Below, in pieces: positions 1 to 8,547 of a DNA stretch of 64,000 nt. Both the position numbers and the translations under genes were made by a program. Source of the stretch: DATJPR01 sp963843525 (GTDB taxonomy: Bacteria > Bacteroidota > Ignavibacteria > UBA10030 > UBA6906); the NCBI GenBank assembly GCA_963843525.1, contig CAWJKM010000002.1, forward strand, positions 124,001 through 188,000, written 5' to 3'. The notes beneath the pieces are model-generated. The model saw only the letters and a program-made list of their open reading frames with translations. It was not told the DNA's origin and did not search any database. Position 1 is the first letter of the stretch. Every line of letters starts with the position of its first letter.

Positions 1-53
1 TTGGACGCCGCGAGACACAGGAGGCACACTCCTGTCAATGCGACTCTCAGCAT
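1..53 (-). CDS. N-terminus of an exported protein, probably cytochrome c or other bc-complex partner (partial)
   Basis: An ATG at 53-51 opens a frame that runs off the window edge and reads MLRVALTGVCLLCLAAS. This looks like a signal peptide, perhaps of lipoprotein type given the cysteines. It starts six bases after the stop of the cytochrome b gene on the same strand, so it is very probably the next gene of that operon. In related bacteria a c-type cytochrome often follows Rieske and cytochrome b genes. The mature part is outside the window, so that identity is inference. Confidence 0.45.
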   Translation of the reverse strand, partial: MLRVALTGVCLLCLAAS

Positions 54-58
54 GCGTA

Positions 59-1138
59 TCAAAAGAGCCATCCAAGGATTGTGAAGACGATAATATAGAT
101 CAGGGCGAACATTCCCAGATAGGTGACCTTCCGGCTCGCAGCACCTCGCGAAGTCTTCCTGTCCCAGAACGGGATGAGGGTCCACAAAAGGAAAGCCAAT
201 CCGAATAAAAGAATCCCCAGAACCTCCCCGTCGATAAACAGCACCTTCGAGGGGATATACTTCAGCGTCTGGAACATGAAGAGGAAGTACCATTCAGGGT
301 GAATGCCGGCGGGCGCGGAGACGAACGGATCAGCCTTCTTCCCAAGATCCCAGGGGAAGAACACCGCAAGAATTGCCAGAACGTTGAGGACAATCAGCCA
401 GAGCAGAAGATCTCTGAGAACAAAATTTGGAAAAAACGGCATCCGCTTTGCCGGTTCTTCCTGGGTATTCTCAAGATGCGGCGGGACGCTCATCCCCTGA
501 CGCTGTACCAGGAGCAGGTGGATTCCGAGCAATATCGTAAAGAGTCCGGGGAACACCGCAACATGGAACCCGAAGAACCGGGAGAGTGTCGCCCCCGTAA
601 CATCGGGCCCACCCCGGAGGAACTCCATCATGGGCTTACCCACGAACGGAATAACGCCGGCGATTTCCGTTCCCACTTTCGTCGCGAAATAAGCCAGTTC
701 ATTCCACGGCAGGAGATACCCGCTGAATCCGAACCCCAGGCCGAGAAACAGCATCAACATGCCCGTCAGCCAGGTCAGCTCGCGCGGCGAGCGGTATGCG
801 CGTTCAAACAACACACTGAACATATGGATGACCGCCGACAGGATGAAGAGGTTCGCTGCCCAGCTATGGATCGACCGGATGAGCCAACCGAACTGCACCT
901 TCGACATAATAAACTGGATGCTCTCGAAGGCAAGCTGGTCACTCGCTTTGTAGTAAAGAAGAAGGAGGATTCCCGTGGTCACCTGGATGATGAAGAGGAA
1001 GAGCGTTACCCCTCCAAAGTAATACCAGACCAGCCCCCGGTGCACGGGGACATACTTCTTCCCCATGAAATCCACCAGCTGTTTCAGATCGACTCTCTCG
1101 TCGATCCAGGCATACATGCGTTTCCAGAGTGTTGTCAT
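59..1138 (-). CDS. Cytochrome b subunit of a cytochrome bc complex
   Basis: A 359-residue integral membrane protein. It should carry the two b hemes of a quinol:cytochrome c oxidoreductase and the Qo/Qi quinone sites. The four expected heme-ligand histidines are visible as two pairs, H91/H105 and H192/H207. The PEWY motif near the Qo site is present (PEWYFLFMFQTLKYIP), and about eight hydrophobic segments are seen. The N-terminal half is PetB-like and the C-terminal half PetD-like, so this is a one-piece cytochrome b rather than split b6/subunit IV. Its start overlaps the Rieske gene stop by four bases (ATGA), which implies translational coupling. The family call is firm; whether the complex is bc1-like or b6f-like cannot be settled from this piece. 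Confidence 0.95.
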   Translation of the reverse strand: MTTLWKRMYAWIDERVDLKQLVDFMGKKYVPVHRGLVWYYFGGVTLFLFIIQVTTGILLLLYYKASDQLAFESIQFIMSKVQFGWLIRSIHSWAANLFILSAVIHMFSVLFERAYRSPRELTWLTGMLMLFLGLGFGFSGYLLPWNELAYFATKVGTEIAGVIPFVGKPMMEFLRGGPDVTGATLSRFFGFHVAVFPGLFTILLGIHLLLVQRQGMSVPPHLENTQEEPAKRMPFFPNFVLRDLLLWLIVLNVLAILAVFFPWDLGKKADPFVSAPAGIHPEWYFLFMFQTLKYIPSKVLFIDGEVLGILLFGLAFLLWTLIPFWDRKTSRGAASRKVTYLGMFALIYIIVFTILGWLF

Positions 1139-1593
1139 GTCATTTTCGAGACGAAGACGTCATCCCCCTGAATGGCGACGCGGTATTGTTCCAATGGCCG
1201 TGGAGGCGGACCGCTGATATTCCTTCCTGTGAGATCATATTTGCCGTTGTGACACGCACACCAGATCACGGAAAGATCTTTGCGATATTGAACGGTGCAT
1301 TCGAGATGCGTGCACACAGCGGAAAATGCTCTGACCTCGCCGGCCGCAGTACGGATGACAATCACGGGCTTGTTTCCGAACCTGACGATCATTCCGCTGT
1401 CTTTCGGTATGCCGGAGAGCGGACCGACCTTTACGCTGCTGACAACAACCTCGGCCTGCGGGGGAGGACGAAGATACGAGAGGATCGGATAGATCACCGA
1501 TGCAAGCCAGGCAAGAACACTCCCGGCAAGGAGGTATTTGAGGAAATCCCGTTTCCCCTGTTGGGCCGGCGAGAGAGTCTTGGTGTCTTCCAT
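1135..1593 (-). CDS. Rieske [2Fe-2S] iron-sulfur protein of the cytochrome bc complex
   Basis: A 152-residue protein with one N-terminal membrane anchor (about residues 18-40) and a periplasmic Rieske domain. Box I is C94-T-H96-L-E-C99 and box II is C112-A-C114-H115. These supply the two Cys and two His cluster ligands plus the disulfide pair. It passes electrons from quinol to a c-type cytochrome. The anchor starts after a KRDFLKY segment, possibly a weak twin-arginine-like signal, though no clean RR is present. It is the first gene of the Rieske-cytochrome b pair and overlaps cytochrome b by four bases. No strong ribosome binding site precedes the ATG at 1593. Confidence 0.95.
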   Translation of the reverse strand: MEDTKTLSPAQQGKRDFLKYLLAGSVLAWLASVIYPILSYLRPPPQAEVVVSSVKVGPLSGIPKDSGMIVRFGNKPVIVIRTAAGEVRAFSAVCTHLECTVQYRKDLSVIWCACHNGKYDLTGRNISGPPPRPLEQYRVAIQGDDVFVSKMT

Positions 1594-1654
1594 AGTTTCA
1601 TCGAATATGGTCGTTCAATGGTCACAACTATCGCTGGTGCGCAACCCCGGCATC

Positions 1655-3340
1655 TCACGGCGGTCCGGAGGGTCCATGGGCGACCCGGGGTTCCTGAGGA
1701 ACCGCCCGCTTCCTGGCGCGGAGACGTGTAAAGACCATTGACACCGTCAGAAGCGCGATCGCGAGAACAAGGAACGAAACGAGCCGATACGCCGGCTCCA
1801 GCTGGATAATCCCGATGATCAGGATATACAGCACCGTGAGCATCAGGGTAAGATGTCCCATCCACCGGTATTTCTGGGCTTTGATCACCACGTTCAGCAA
1901 GTAGTACAGCAACGCGATGCCGATCCACGAGAGACTGACGTACTGATGAGGGACAAGATGGTAGAGCGCGTACGGGAAGACCATGAATGCCGTGCCGAGG
2001 TACGCATTGCGCATCGCTCCTGTCTTCAACTCGAGGCGATGTTGCTGCCAGTTCAGAATCCGCGCGCTCAGCAATGCCACGATCCCGAAGACCAGAATGA
2101 TGCCGCTCTCTTCTTTTGTCATCACCAGGTATGCGGCGATGATGACCAGGTAGATGATGAAGTTCGCGAGGACGATAAACCTCGACCGGAACCAGACTGC
2201 GGTGGCGACGACAACGACGCTCTGGAGGGAAAGCCACACAAAAATATCCGGGCTCTCGAATTTCTTCACGATTGCGACACTGAGAGCAAGATAACCGAAC
2301 ATGGCGAAGACGAAGGTGGCAATCGTGCTTTTCGACCGTACCCAGAAGGCCACCGCAAGTCCAAGGAAGGCCCCGGAAGCAAGAAAGTGGGCGTCGATGG
2401 AGAATGCATGCTCGGCGGTGCCGGTGAGCCAGAGAAAGACGCCGTAACCCAGGATCCCGATGATGCCGGTTTCCATGCCGACGGTGTAATCCTCTTCCAG
2501 ATTGTCTCTGCGCAGGAGCGTTCCCATCCCGAAGGCGAGAATTGAAAGGAGGAGAACAGGGACGCTGATTGCCGGCTGGCCGACAAGTCGAATCGGATTA
2601 CCGAGCAGGGGATTGTTCATGGCCCAGAGGAGCACCGTCAGGAACGTCGCGATGAGACCATAGAGAAACAGTCCCGGAGCAGAAAACCTCACGCGAACGT
2701 AACTGATAAACACGGCGAGGAGAGGAATCACCACAGAGACGACCCATGGGGACCCGGTCAGCAGGGCGCTCAGCATGGCGGTCGTTATTGCAAGCGCGAG
2801 CAAGTAGTGGGAATGCCGGCGAAGTGCGAGCGTGATGATGACGCAAGAGACCGCGAGGAGCAGGATGACCCCTTCGGTTGAACCGGCGCCCAGAGAGGGG
2901 ATCGGAGAAAAGAAAAAGAGCCGGAGTGTGGCAAAATACAGTAATGCCATCCCCCCGCCGTAGAGGTACTTCGAGAGGAGCGGGTACGAATCTCGCCAGA
3001 GATGGGAGAGAACAAACAAGCCTGCCACGAGGACATAACCTGTAAGAGCCGGTAGATACGACGGCAACCCTTCGAGAGGAAACGTCAGGAGAAGCGCCAT
3101 CCCGATCGCAAGGATGACAATGCCAGCCTTCGCGAACCAGTTCTGTCCCACCTGGTATTCCAGCTCCTCCTCGCGATCTGACCGTTCGGTTGCAGGGACG
3201 TCATCGATCCGGGCCGGCTCGGCTTCAGCAGTCTCTTCACGCATCGCGAGTCGCTCTTCAATGCGCGACACGCGATTTTCAAGCCGAGAAAGTATGGAAA
3301 GTGCCTTCGCAACCTCTTCCTGCAACGTCAACTGGTCCAT
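1655..3340 (-). CDS. DUF2339 multi-spanning membrane protein
   Basis: A 561-residue protein with a short N-terminal coiled-coil stretch (about residues 1-40, LSRLENRVSRIEERLAM), an acidic linker, then some 15 or more hydrophobic segments to the C-terminus. The coiled coil followed by a many-helix membrane region is the usual DUF2339 architecture. The function of the family is unknown. I chose the ATG at 3340 because GGAGATTGCC precedes it; a longer in-frame extension to 3433 has no comparable signal. It ends 61 bases before the Rieske gene on the same strand and could be co-transcribed with it. Confidence 0.85.
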   Translation of the reverse strand: MDQLTLQEEVAKALSILSRLENRVSRIEERLAMREETAEAEPARIDDVPATERSDREEELEYQVGQNWFAKAGIVILAIGMALLLTFPLEGLPSYLPALTGYVLVAGLFVLSHLWRDSYPLLSKYLYGGGMALLYFATLRLFFFSPIPSLGAGSTEGVILLLAVSCVIITLALRRHSHYLLALAITTAMLSALLTGSPWVVSVVIPLLAVFISYVRVRFSAPGLFLYGLIATFLTVLLWAMNNPLLGNPIRLVGQPAISVPVLLLSILAFGMGTLLRRDNLEEDYTVGMETGIIGILGYGVFLWLTGTAEHAFSIDAHFLASGAFLGLAVAFWVRSKSTIATFVFAMFGYLALSVAIVKKFESPDIFVWLSLQSVVVVATAVWFRSRFIVLANFIIYLVIIAAYLVMTKEESGIILVFGIVALLSARILNWQQHRLELKTGAMRNAYLGTAFMVFPYALYHLVPHQYVSLSWIGIALLYYLLNVVIKAQKYRWMGHLTLMLTVLYILIIGIIQLEPAYRLVSFLVLAIALLTVSMVFTRLRARKRAVPQEPRVAHGPSGPP

Positions 3341-3815
3341 GGCAATCTCCGGTCTATTTACCGATCGCCGCGTGGAACCGATACCGGCACTTGTCGTCGA
3401 CTGACAACCCTTGGAAAGCACCGGATGAAACAAAAGGTGTGCCCGAGAAACCCAAGCGCGTATGTTGACTGAGAGTCAACATACGTATTGTGTAACTTGA
3501 TGAGGAAAGAACAAGATGGTCGAAAGAACATTCGGTGAGAAATTCAACACAAGCTATGGTACGATGCAGGGATCGAAAAGTCAACAGCCGTCTGTTGAAA
3601 AAAATCACACCGTTGTTGGTCGTGATCATCTTGCAGATCAAGAACTCCAGCGGGTATTCATCAGGGTTGTCATCTTGATTTTGCCCGGGACCGGTGGTAA
3701 TTTCAAGTGGAAGAGCACGAGGTGATTTTGTCTCGTGTGTCACTTCGCGCAATGATCTTGCCCCTGTCGCAGCAATCCACATGCCACCGGAGCAGGAGAG
3801 GGAAGGAATAACCCC
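3341..3815. other. Intergenic region between divergent genes
   Basis: This 475-base stretch separates the minus-strand DUF2339 gene from the plus-strand lipoprotein gene. I see no convincing coding region. Its one clear structure is the perfect inverted repeat at 3459-3485. Confidence 0.6.
3459..3485. promoter_or_regulatory. Perfect 12-bp inverted repeat, candidate operator
   Basis: The arms CGTATGTTGACT and AGTCAACATACG are exact reverse complements separated by GAG. There is no T-tract on either side, so it is unlikely to be a terminator. Both arms contain TTGACT, which resembles a -35 element. On the plus strand TATTGT at 3486-3491 lies 15 bases from TTGACT (3465-3470), slightly short for a sigma70 promoter. 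The symmetry and divergent-gene setting suggest a site for a dimeric regulator. No regulator can be named. Confidence 0.5.
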
Positions 3816-4331
3816 ATGCGGTCACTTTTTCTGATCCTCACAGTCCTTTTCCTCTGCCTCCCGTCCTGTGACAAAGGATCAACCGATCCGCCGGGAACCT
3901 ATGAGTACCTCCGGTTCGTCCGCAACGGAGGTGGTGATAAGATTTTTACCGTTGAGCCGTCAACGAAAAGCAACAGTGTGGATATTGCCGTTTCGCGATA
4001 CGCCTTTCGTGATACTTCCATGCAGTTCCAATGCGGTTGCGGGTTTGAACTCGCAGATGCGTTTGCGGCGCTCAATGCGGCGTTGAAAGGGCAATGCTCG
4101 ATTGCAGGCAGCTATCACCAGTCGACACTTCCGACAGGAACGTGGGCACGTCTCATCCTAGTCCGGAACCGTGAAGAAATCGAAATCACAAACGTCGAGC
4201 TGAGAAACCGGCTCATGCCTTTCGAAAAAGCAGTCGAGCAACTTGTCCAGCATGGTTCCCCGAACGCGATCTACGGTACAGCCCCGTCGGTGCGTCGCGA
4301 GGTTGAGGGAAAAGAACATAATGGATCTTGA
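3816..4331 (+). CDS. Hypothetical lipoprotein
   Basis: A 171-residue protein with a type II signal peptide: a hydrophobic N-terminus followed by a lipobox ending at LPSC (C18). The mature part has paired cysteines (QCGCGF) and no family I recognise. GGAAGGAAT precedes the ATG at good spacing. The last 11 bases overlap the start of the downstream acetyltransferase gene, so the two are probably co-translated. Function unknown; location is likely the periplasmic face of a membrane. Confidence 0.7.
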   Translation: MRSLFLILTVLFLCLPSCDKGSTDPPGTYEYLRFVRNGGGDKIFTVEPSTKSNSVDIAVSRYAFRDTSMQFQCGCGFELADAFAALNAALKGQCSIAGSYHQSTLPTGTWARLILVRNREEIEITNVELRNRLMPFEKAVEQLVQHGSPNAIYGTAPSVRREVEGKEHNGS

Positions 4332-4839
4332 CACGAATTGGAGAGAAAGGGCGCCCGTGATACGAACCGCCGTGGCCGGGGACATCCCGGCTATTTGCGA
4401 CATCTACAATTTCTACGTCAGGAATACCATAGTAACATTCGAGGAAGCACCGGTATCGACCGATGAAATGCACGCGAGGGTCCGGATGATCGGGGAGAAC
4501 TTCCCCTGGCTCGTCTACGAAGAAGAAAATCAGATCCTGGGCTACACATACGCCAACAAGTGGAAAGAGCGGTCGGCGTACCGGTACAGCGCAGAGTCGA
4601 CGGTGTATCTTCATCCGGAACAAACCGGGAAGGGAATCGGAACCAGATTGTACTCTCACCTGATGGGTGTGTTGAAGGAGAAGTCCTTTCACGCGGTGTT
4701 CGGCGGGATCGCACTGCCAAACGAAGGCAGCTGTGCTTTGCACGAGAAGCTGGGATTTCAAAAGGTCGCTCACCTGAAGGAGGTCGGCTTTAAGTTCGAC
4801 CGGTGGATTGATGTGGGATACTGGCAGTTATTGCTGTGA
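4321..4839 (+). CDS. GNAT N-acetyltransferase of the phosphinothricin/methionine-derivative acetyltransferase type
   Basis: A 172-residue cytosolic enzyme expected to transfer acetyl from acetyl-CoA to an amino group. Its layout matches Pat/YwnH-type GNATs: IRTAVAGDIPAICDIYNFYV at the N-terminus, a TVTFEE-like segment (NTIVTFEEAP), the acetyl-CoA loop HPEQTGKGIGTRLYSHL, and a C-terminal HEKLGFQKVAHLKEVGFKF. Known relatives acetylate phosphinothricin or methionine sulfone/sulfoximine; the substrate here is not determinable. The ATG at 4321 is preferred over an upstream in-frame codon because GAGGGAAAAG precedes it and the family core starts soon after. Confidence 0.85.
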   Translation: MDLDTNWRERAPVIRTAVAGDIPAICDIYNFYVRNTIVTFEEAPVSTDEMHARVRMIGENFPWLVYEEENQILGYTYANKWKERSAYRYSAESTVYLHPEQTGKGIGTRLYSHLMGVLKEKSFHAVFGGIALPNEGSCALHEKLGFQKVAHLKEVGFKFDRWIDVGYWQLLL

Positions 4840-4933
4840 TGGAAATCAGCGATGAGGAATAATCGGAACTGAACATCCGGGGAGGAGAATTGCCGAAGTT
4901 CGTATCATGCTCATGGTTCAAGGCCGGCCGTCC

Positions 4934-6241
4934 ATGAAATCCATCGCGTTCATTCTGCTCGCTGCCCCGGTCATCCTCCTCCAGACTTCGCATGCACAGG
5001 ATCCTCTCCCCCAGGCCAGGATGGACGTGAAGACCCTCTCTTCGCAGGCAATGCACGGGAGAGGGTACGTTCTCGACGGCCTGACGAGGGCCGGCGAGTA
5101 TATCGAGAAGAGGTTCAGGCGAATCGGCCTTCAGCCCATCCACGGCACGTATGAGCAGACGTTTGCAGTGAAGGTCAACACCTTCGCCCTCCCGCCTCGC
5201 CTTTCCGTCGATCGTGAACAGTTGATTCTGGGAAAGGATTTTCTCCCGTATGCAACGTCCGGATCCGGAAAGGGCGACGGCAATACAAACATCATCTTTG
5301 TGGGATCCGGTCTTTACCTGCCATCGCGACAGATCAACGATTATGCTGATGTCAATGGAAGAGGAGCGATTCTCATTCTTGATGAAGGTATTCCTGACAG
5401 CATCCGGCAGGACACCACTGTCGATCATAGGCTCCTCACCAAGGGCGCGCGGATTACTCTGGCGGAAATACAGCAACCCTCGGCGATTGTGTTCCTTGTC
5501 GACAAAGTGACTTTTGCCTCTCCAAACGAAAGGGAGCTCGTCCCGATTTTTGACGTTGTGAAGAGCAAAATTCCCTCACACCCGGACTCCATCTCCTTTG
5601 CTGTTACGTCCTCACTCGATACCCACCAATCGCGGAATATTGTCGGCAGCCTGGCAGGGACATCAGGCACGGATTCCACCTTTGTTCTCTGTGCACACTA
5701 TGATCATCTCGGTGCATTCGCGGATTCACTGTACTTTCCCGGGGCAAATGACAACGCCAGCGGCACGGCGATGCTCCTCGCCCTTGCAAAATTCTTCGGA
5801 ACACACCCGCCCCGGACTTCGATTGTCTTCCTCGCAGCTTCGGGGGAAGAGGAAGGTCTCGTAGGCTCCAGATACTATGCCGATCATCCGCTCAATGATC
5901 TGACGAAGACAAAATATGTCCTCAATTTTGACGTCGTTGCCTCCGGGGACGGTGGTATTATGGTGGTAGGAGGCGAGAATTACCCGGGGGCATTCACGAA
6001 CATGACCGCTCTCGCTGATTCGCTTCACATTCACCCCCTCTGGAAACGCCCCAGTGTTCCCAACAGCGATCAGTATTCCTTCTTTGAGAAAGGGGTGGAG
6101 AGCTTTTTCTTCTACACGCTGAACGGCACCCAGCCGTACCACCGGTTCGATGATGTTCCGGGCACGCTCGACTGGACTCCATTCATGCACGTCTTCGAAC
6201 TGTCTGCCGCGTTTATTCAGAAGACGGACGGTCGCCCCTGA
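4934..6241 (+). CDS. Secreted M28-family zinc metallopeptidase
   Basis: A 435-residue protein with a signal peptide (about 1-22) and a C-terminal M28 catalytic domain. Visible metal and catalytic residues are H255 and D257 in CAHYDHLG, the bridging D273 in GANDNASG, the general-base pair E305/E306 in SGEEEG, D333 in NFDVV and H403 in PYHRFDD. Residues about 110-230 look like a PA-type insert, as in many secreted M28 aminopeptidases. It probably trims N-terminal residues from peptides outside the cytoplasm. The start at 4934 fits the signal peptide. An ATG at 4907 is possible, since GGGGAGGAG lies upstream of both. Confidence 0.9.
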   Translation: MKSIAFILLAAPVILLQTSHAQDPLPQARMDVKTLSSQAMHGRGYVLDGLTRAGEYIEKRFRRIGLQPIHGTYEQTFAVKVNTFALPPRLSVDREQLILGKDFLPYATSGSGKGDGNTNIIFVGSGLYLPSRQINDYADVNGRGAILILDEGIPDSIRQDTTVDHRLLTKGARITLAEIQQPSAIVFLVDKVTFASPNERELVPIFDVVKSKIPSHPDSISFAVTSSLDTHQSRNIVGSLAGTSGTDSTFVLCAHYDHLGAFADSLYFPGANDNASGTAMLLALAKFFGTHPPRTSIVFLAASGEEEGLVGSRYYADHPLNDLTKTKYVLNFDVVASGDGGIMVVGGENYPGAFTNMTALADSLHIHPLWKRPSVPNSDQYSFFEKGVESFFFYTLNGTQPYHRFDDVPGTLDWTPFMHVFELSAAFIQKTDGRP

Positions 6242-6305
6242 CCGAAATCTTGCTTCGTCCAACCGGGAAGTGATTGTCGTGAAGTGACCTGTTTCCCTTT
6301 CTCAA

Positions 6306-6767
6306 ATGAACTTCGGGATCTCTATGAGCGATTCTTACGCTTCCCGGCGCCCCCGGGCCGTCTCCTTCCTTGCGATCATCAACGCGATCGGGTTCATCAT
6401 CACCCTCCTGTTCTGGCTTTTCGTCCTTTTCGGAAAATTGGTGCCCTATCCTGGCGAGGTGCCGATCCTTCAGGAACGGACCAATGCGGCGACTACGTAT
6501 GGTTTTGCGATAGGCGACCTGGTCTGGTCCTCTCTTCTCCTAGCGCTTTCTTTCGCAGGCTTGTGGCGCCTCCGCTCGTGGGGATGGATGGCTGCTCAGA
6601 TGACGAATGCACTCTGGATTTACTCCATGACGGTAGTCCTGATCAGGGACGCGTTCACGCAGTTCACACCCGGGAGCATTGTCTTCACTCCCTTTGCACT
6701 GATAGCTCTTTGGTCGACATACTACTTGTGGAAAAATCGAATGCTGTTCTGGGACAGCGGCAGATGA
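6306..6767 (+). CDS. Four-helix membrane protein, hypothetical
   Basis: A 153-residue protein with about four hydrophobic segments (near 20-45, 65-85, 95-115 and 120-140) and few charged residues between them. No family is recognised. It lies 64 bases after the M28 peptidase on the same strand. The start could also be the internal ATG at 6324 (MSDSYASRR), which places a basic stretch just before the first helix. Confidence 0.6.
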   Translation: MNFGISMSDSYASRRPRAVSFLAIINAIGFIITLLFWLFVLFGKLVPYPGEVPILQERTNAATTYGFAIGDLVWSSLLLALSFAGLWRLRSWGWMAAQMTNALWIYSMTVVLIRDAFTQFTPGSIVFTPFALIALWSTYYLWKNRMLFWDSGR

Positions 6768-7228
6768 ATATGGCCATGCCTGGTTCCGATTGGTCCTGGA
6801 ATGATTCAATGCTCATGAACCGCACCATCGTGGCGCAATCATACTGACCCTCAAGCAGAATGGTTTTCCACAACCGGAAGTTGCTGCGATGGAAGGAGTC
6901 TGTGGAAAATCGATGCGGGTCAAGTAATGGCCACTCATTAGACCTTTCTATCAAGTTCCCTTCACCTGGTCAATTCTCACCGTTGAACAATTCCTCACTT
7001 GCGATCCTGCCTGCCGTGTTCAAAAGTTTCTCTGTCAATCCTGCCCTTCTCACGATACTGTTATGTTAAAAGATCATGGCATGATGTTGGTATTATGACC
7101 GTCCAGAACTGCGTGAGTTGCATCGGGAGGAGAGGGAAGGCCCCATTGCCGGAAGGAATAGGCAAATGGACATGAGGACTGTGGCGAACATCGAGTTCAA
7201 CTACAGACCAGCCCACAAGAGGTGACCC
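6768..7228. other. Intergenic region with no recognisable feature
   Basis: A 461-base gap. No reading frame on either strand shows a convincing start, protein pattern or ribosome binding site. TATTAT at 7091-7096 could be a -10 element but no matching -35 is visible. The gap marks the left edge of the small-gene accessory cluster at 7229-9759. Confidence 0.5.
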
Positions 7229-7447
7229 ATGGCATTCTGCTCGTGTATCAGTGGCTGTCCCTTCTTCAATGATCGGATGGAAAACAAACCGGCACTGGCC
7301 GACATGTACAAAAAAAGCTATTGTCAGGGCGCATGGGAAAAGTGCGCACGATTCATGGTATTGCAGGCTCTCGGGAAACCGTGCGTGCCGACGGATCTCT
7401 TTCCGAATCAGCTGGAACGAGCCACCCAGCTTCTGGATGCGCATTGA
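7229..7447 (+). CDS. Small cysteine-rich protein
   Basis: A 72-residue protein with six cysteines, at C4, C6, C10, C32, C39 and C52. They sit in a pattern (CSCISGCPFFNDRM, then SYCQGAWEKCARFMV) that looks like a metal or Fe-S site. AGAGGTGACCC before the ATG is a good ribosome binding site. The combination of spaced cysteines, a CPFFND-type segment and the ALG/VP/LFPN tail looks like a conserved small-protein family, but I cannot name it. It may be cytosolic, as no signal peptide is seen. Confidence 0.65.
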   Translation: MAFCSCISGCPFFNDRMENKPALADMYKKSYCQGAWEKCARFMVLQALGKPCVPTDLFPNQLERATQLLDAH

Positions 7448-7721
7448 CGGAAGAGCGTGACCTGTCGGGAGTATGCGGACAGGGAGGACGCGCCCCCCGT
7501 GGCGCCGCCGCTTTGCCTGGCCGGAACCGATCAGGTTCCCCCGCATCCTGAGGCACCTGGCAGGAGTAGTCCGTCCGTAGTCCTTCCCTGCGGAGGCTTC
7601 GGGGGGTGGAACATACCTTCTCACACTCTCACGAGCTGTGCTCCTGGCCCTCAGCATTGAGAACTTCCTTTTGTTTGACTACATTGTGTTTTTCCCACCT
7701 GCTTGAGATAAGGAACCTGCG

Positions 7722-7940
7722 ATGTTACGGCGAACAGCCCTGCTGTATCCTAAGGTGCCTGCATCCGCAATTCTTTCCGCACTCATAGTCCTTGCGGGCA
7801 TCATCGTCCTCGCGTGCGGCTATTATGGCGGAGACAGACTAACGCTGGAGGCAGGCCTGATTATCACGCTCACCGGCGTAGTACTCGAGGCTTTCAGCAT
7901 GATTGCCCGTGGGAGTCTTTCCCGGAGAGGGACACGATGA
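7722..7940 (+). CDS. Small two-helix membrane protein
   Basis: A 72-residue protein with two hydrophobic segments (about 14-34 and 43-62) and basic termini. Its stop overlaps the start of the next small gene by the ATGA arrangement, which supports both being genuine. No family is recognised. The upstream sequence (GATAAGGAACCTGCG) offers a moderate ribosome binding site. Confidence 0.5.
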   Translation: MLRRTALLYPKVPASAILSALIVLAGIIVLACGYYGGDRLTLEAGLIITLTGVVLEAFSMIARGSLSRRGTR

Positions 7941-8119
7941 AGGGAAAACCTGCGGTCATACTCTTTTGGGGAGTTTGCATTGTTCTCGCGATTCTCCTGA
8001 TAGGGCAGGCGACCTCGCCGGTGGCGAGTGGAGCGATGGCGCTGTCGCTCTGGTCACTCGTGGCGGCATTTCCGGCGGATTTAAAAAAAGGTGATGTCCC
8101 CTCGTGGAAGCGCCTGTGA
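7937..8119 (+). CDS. Very small membrane protein
   Basis: A 60-residue protein starting at the ATG that overlaps the preceding stop (ATGA). It has two hydrophobic segments (about 6-25 and 31-45) and a charged tail (DLKKGDVPSWKRL). The overlapping start and the GAGAGGGACACG just upstream support translation. Function unknown. Confidence 0.5.
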   Translation: MKGKPAVILFWGVCIVLAILLIGQATSPVASGAMALSLWSLVAAFPADLKKGDVPSWKRL

Positions 8120-8136
8120 TGTGAAAGGAGACCATC

Positions 8137-8358
8137 ATGCGTCGCATACTCTCATACGTCCTGATGGCAATCGGGGTTTGCCTTATCGGCTACTTCGGAT
8201 ATATCTTCGCATTGTTTAACAACAGCGAAAACCCCCTCCTGGAGCCTCTGGTGACCGGACCTGTGCTTTCGTCCATCGGACTGATCGGTCTGGGCGTGAC
8301 CTCTCTGGTGATCGGTGTCTGGCTGCGGCTCACCCTGGACCACCGTCATGCGCGGTAG
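8137..8358 (+). CDS. Small two-helix membrane protein
   Basis: A 73-residue protein with two clear transmembrane segments (about 5-25 and 40-63). An excellent ribosome binding site, GAAAGGAGACCATC, precedes the ATG. It follows the two other tiny membrane proteins in the same direction with a 17-base gap, forming a three-gene set of unknown function upstream of the DUF116 gene. Confidence 0.6.
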   Translation: MRRILSYVLMAIGVCLIGYFGYIFALFNNSENPLLEPLVTGPVLSSIGLIGLGVTSLVIGVWLRLTLDHRHAR

Positions 8359-8547
8359 TTTGTGGAGGGAACCGGCATGCATCGCCACCCATTGTCATCC
8401 TTCTTGCGGCTATCATCGACCTCTAAACGGACTCATTCCTCTCCGAAGAATTGACCTGCCGCACGCGCTGTTCACCGTGGGTGCAGTCAGGGACGGCAAA
8501 CTTGTCTCCGGGCCCTGGTACATTGCACAGATCGAAGAGAACGCCTG

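Noticed and set aside
299..1171. Long plus-strand frame antisense to cytochrome b
   Set aside because: Shadow frame of a well-supported gene; its protein is rich in charged residues and lacks any family pattern.
7523..7539. Inverted repeat GGAACC-GATCA-GGTTCC
   Set aside because: Arms of six bases in a GC-rich gap are expected by chance, and no promoter element accompanies it.
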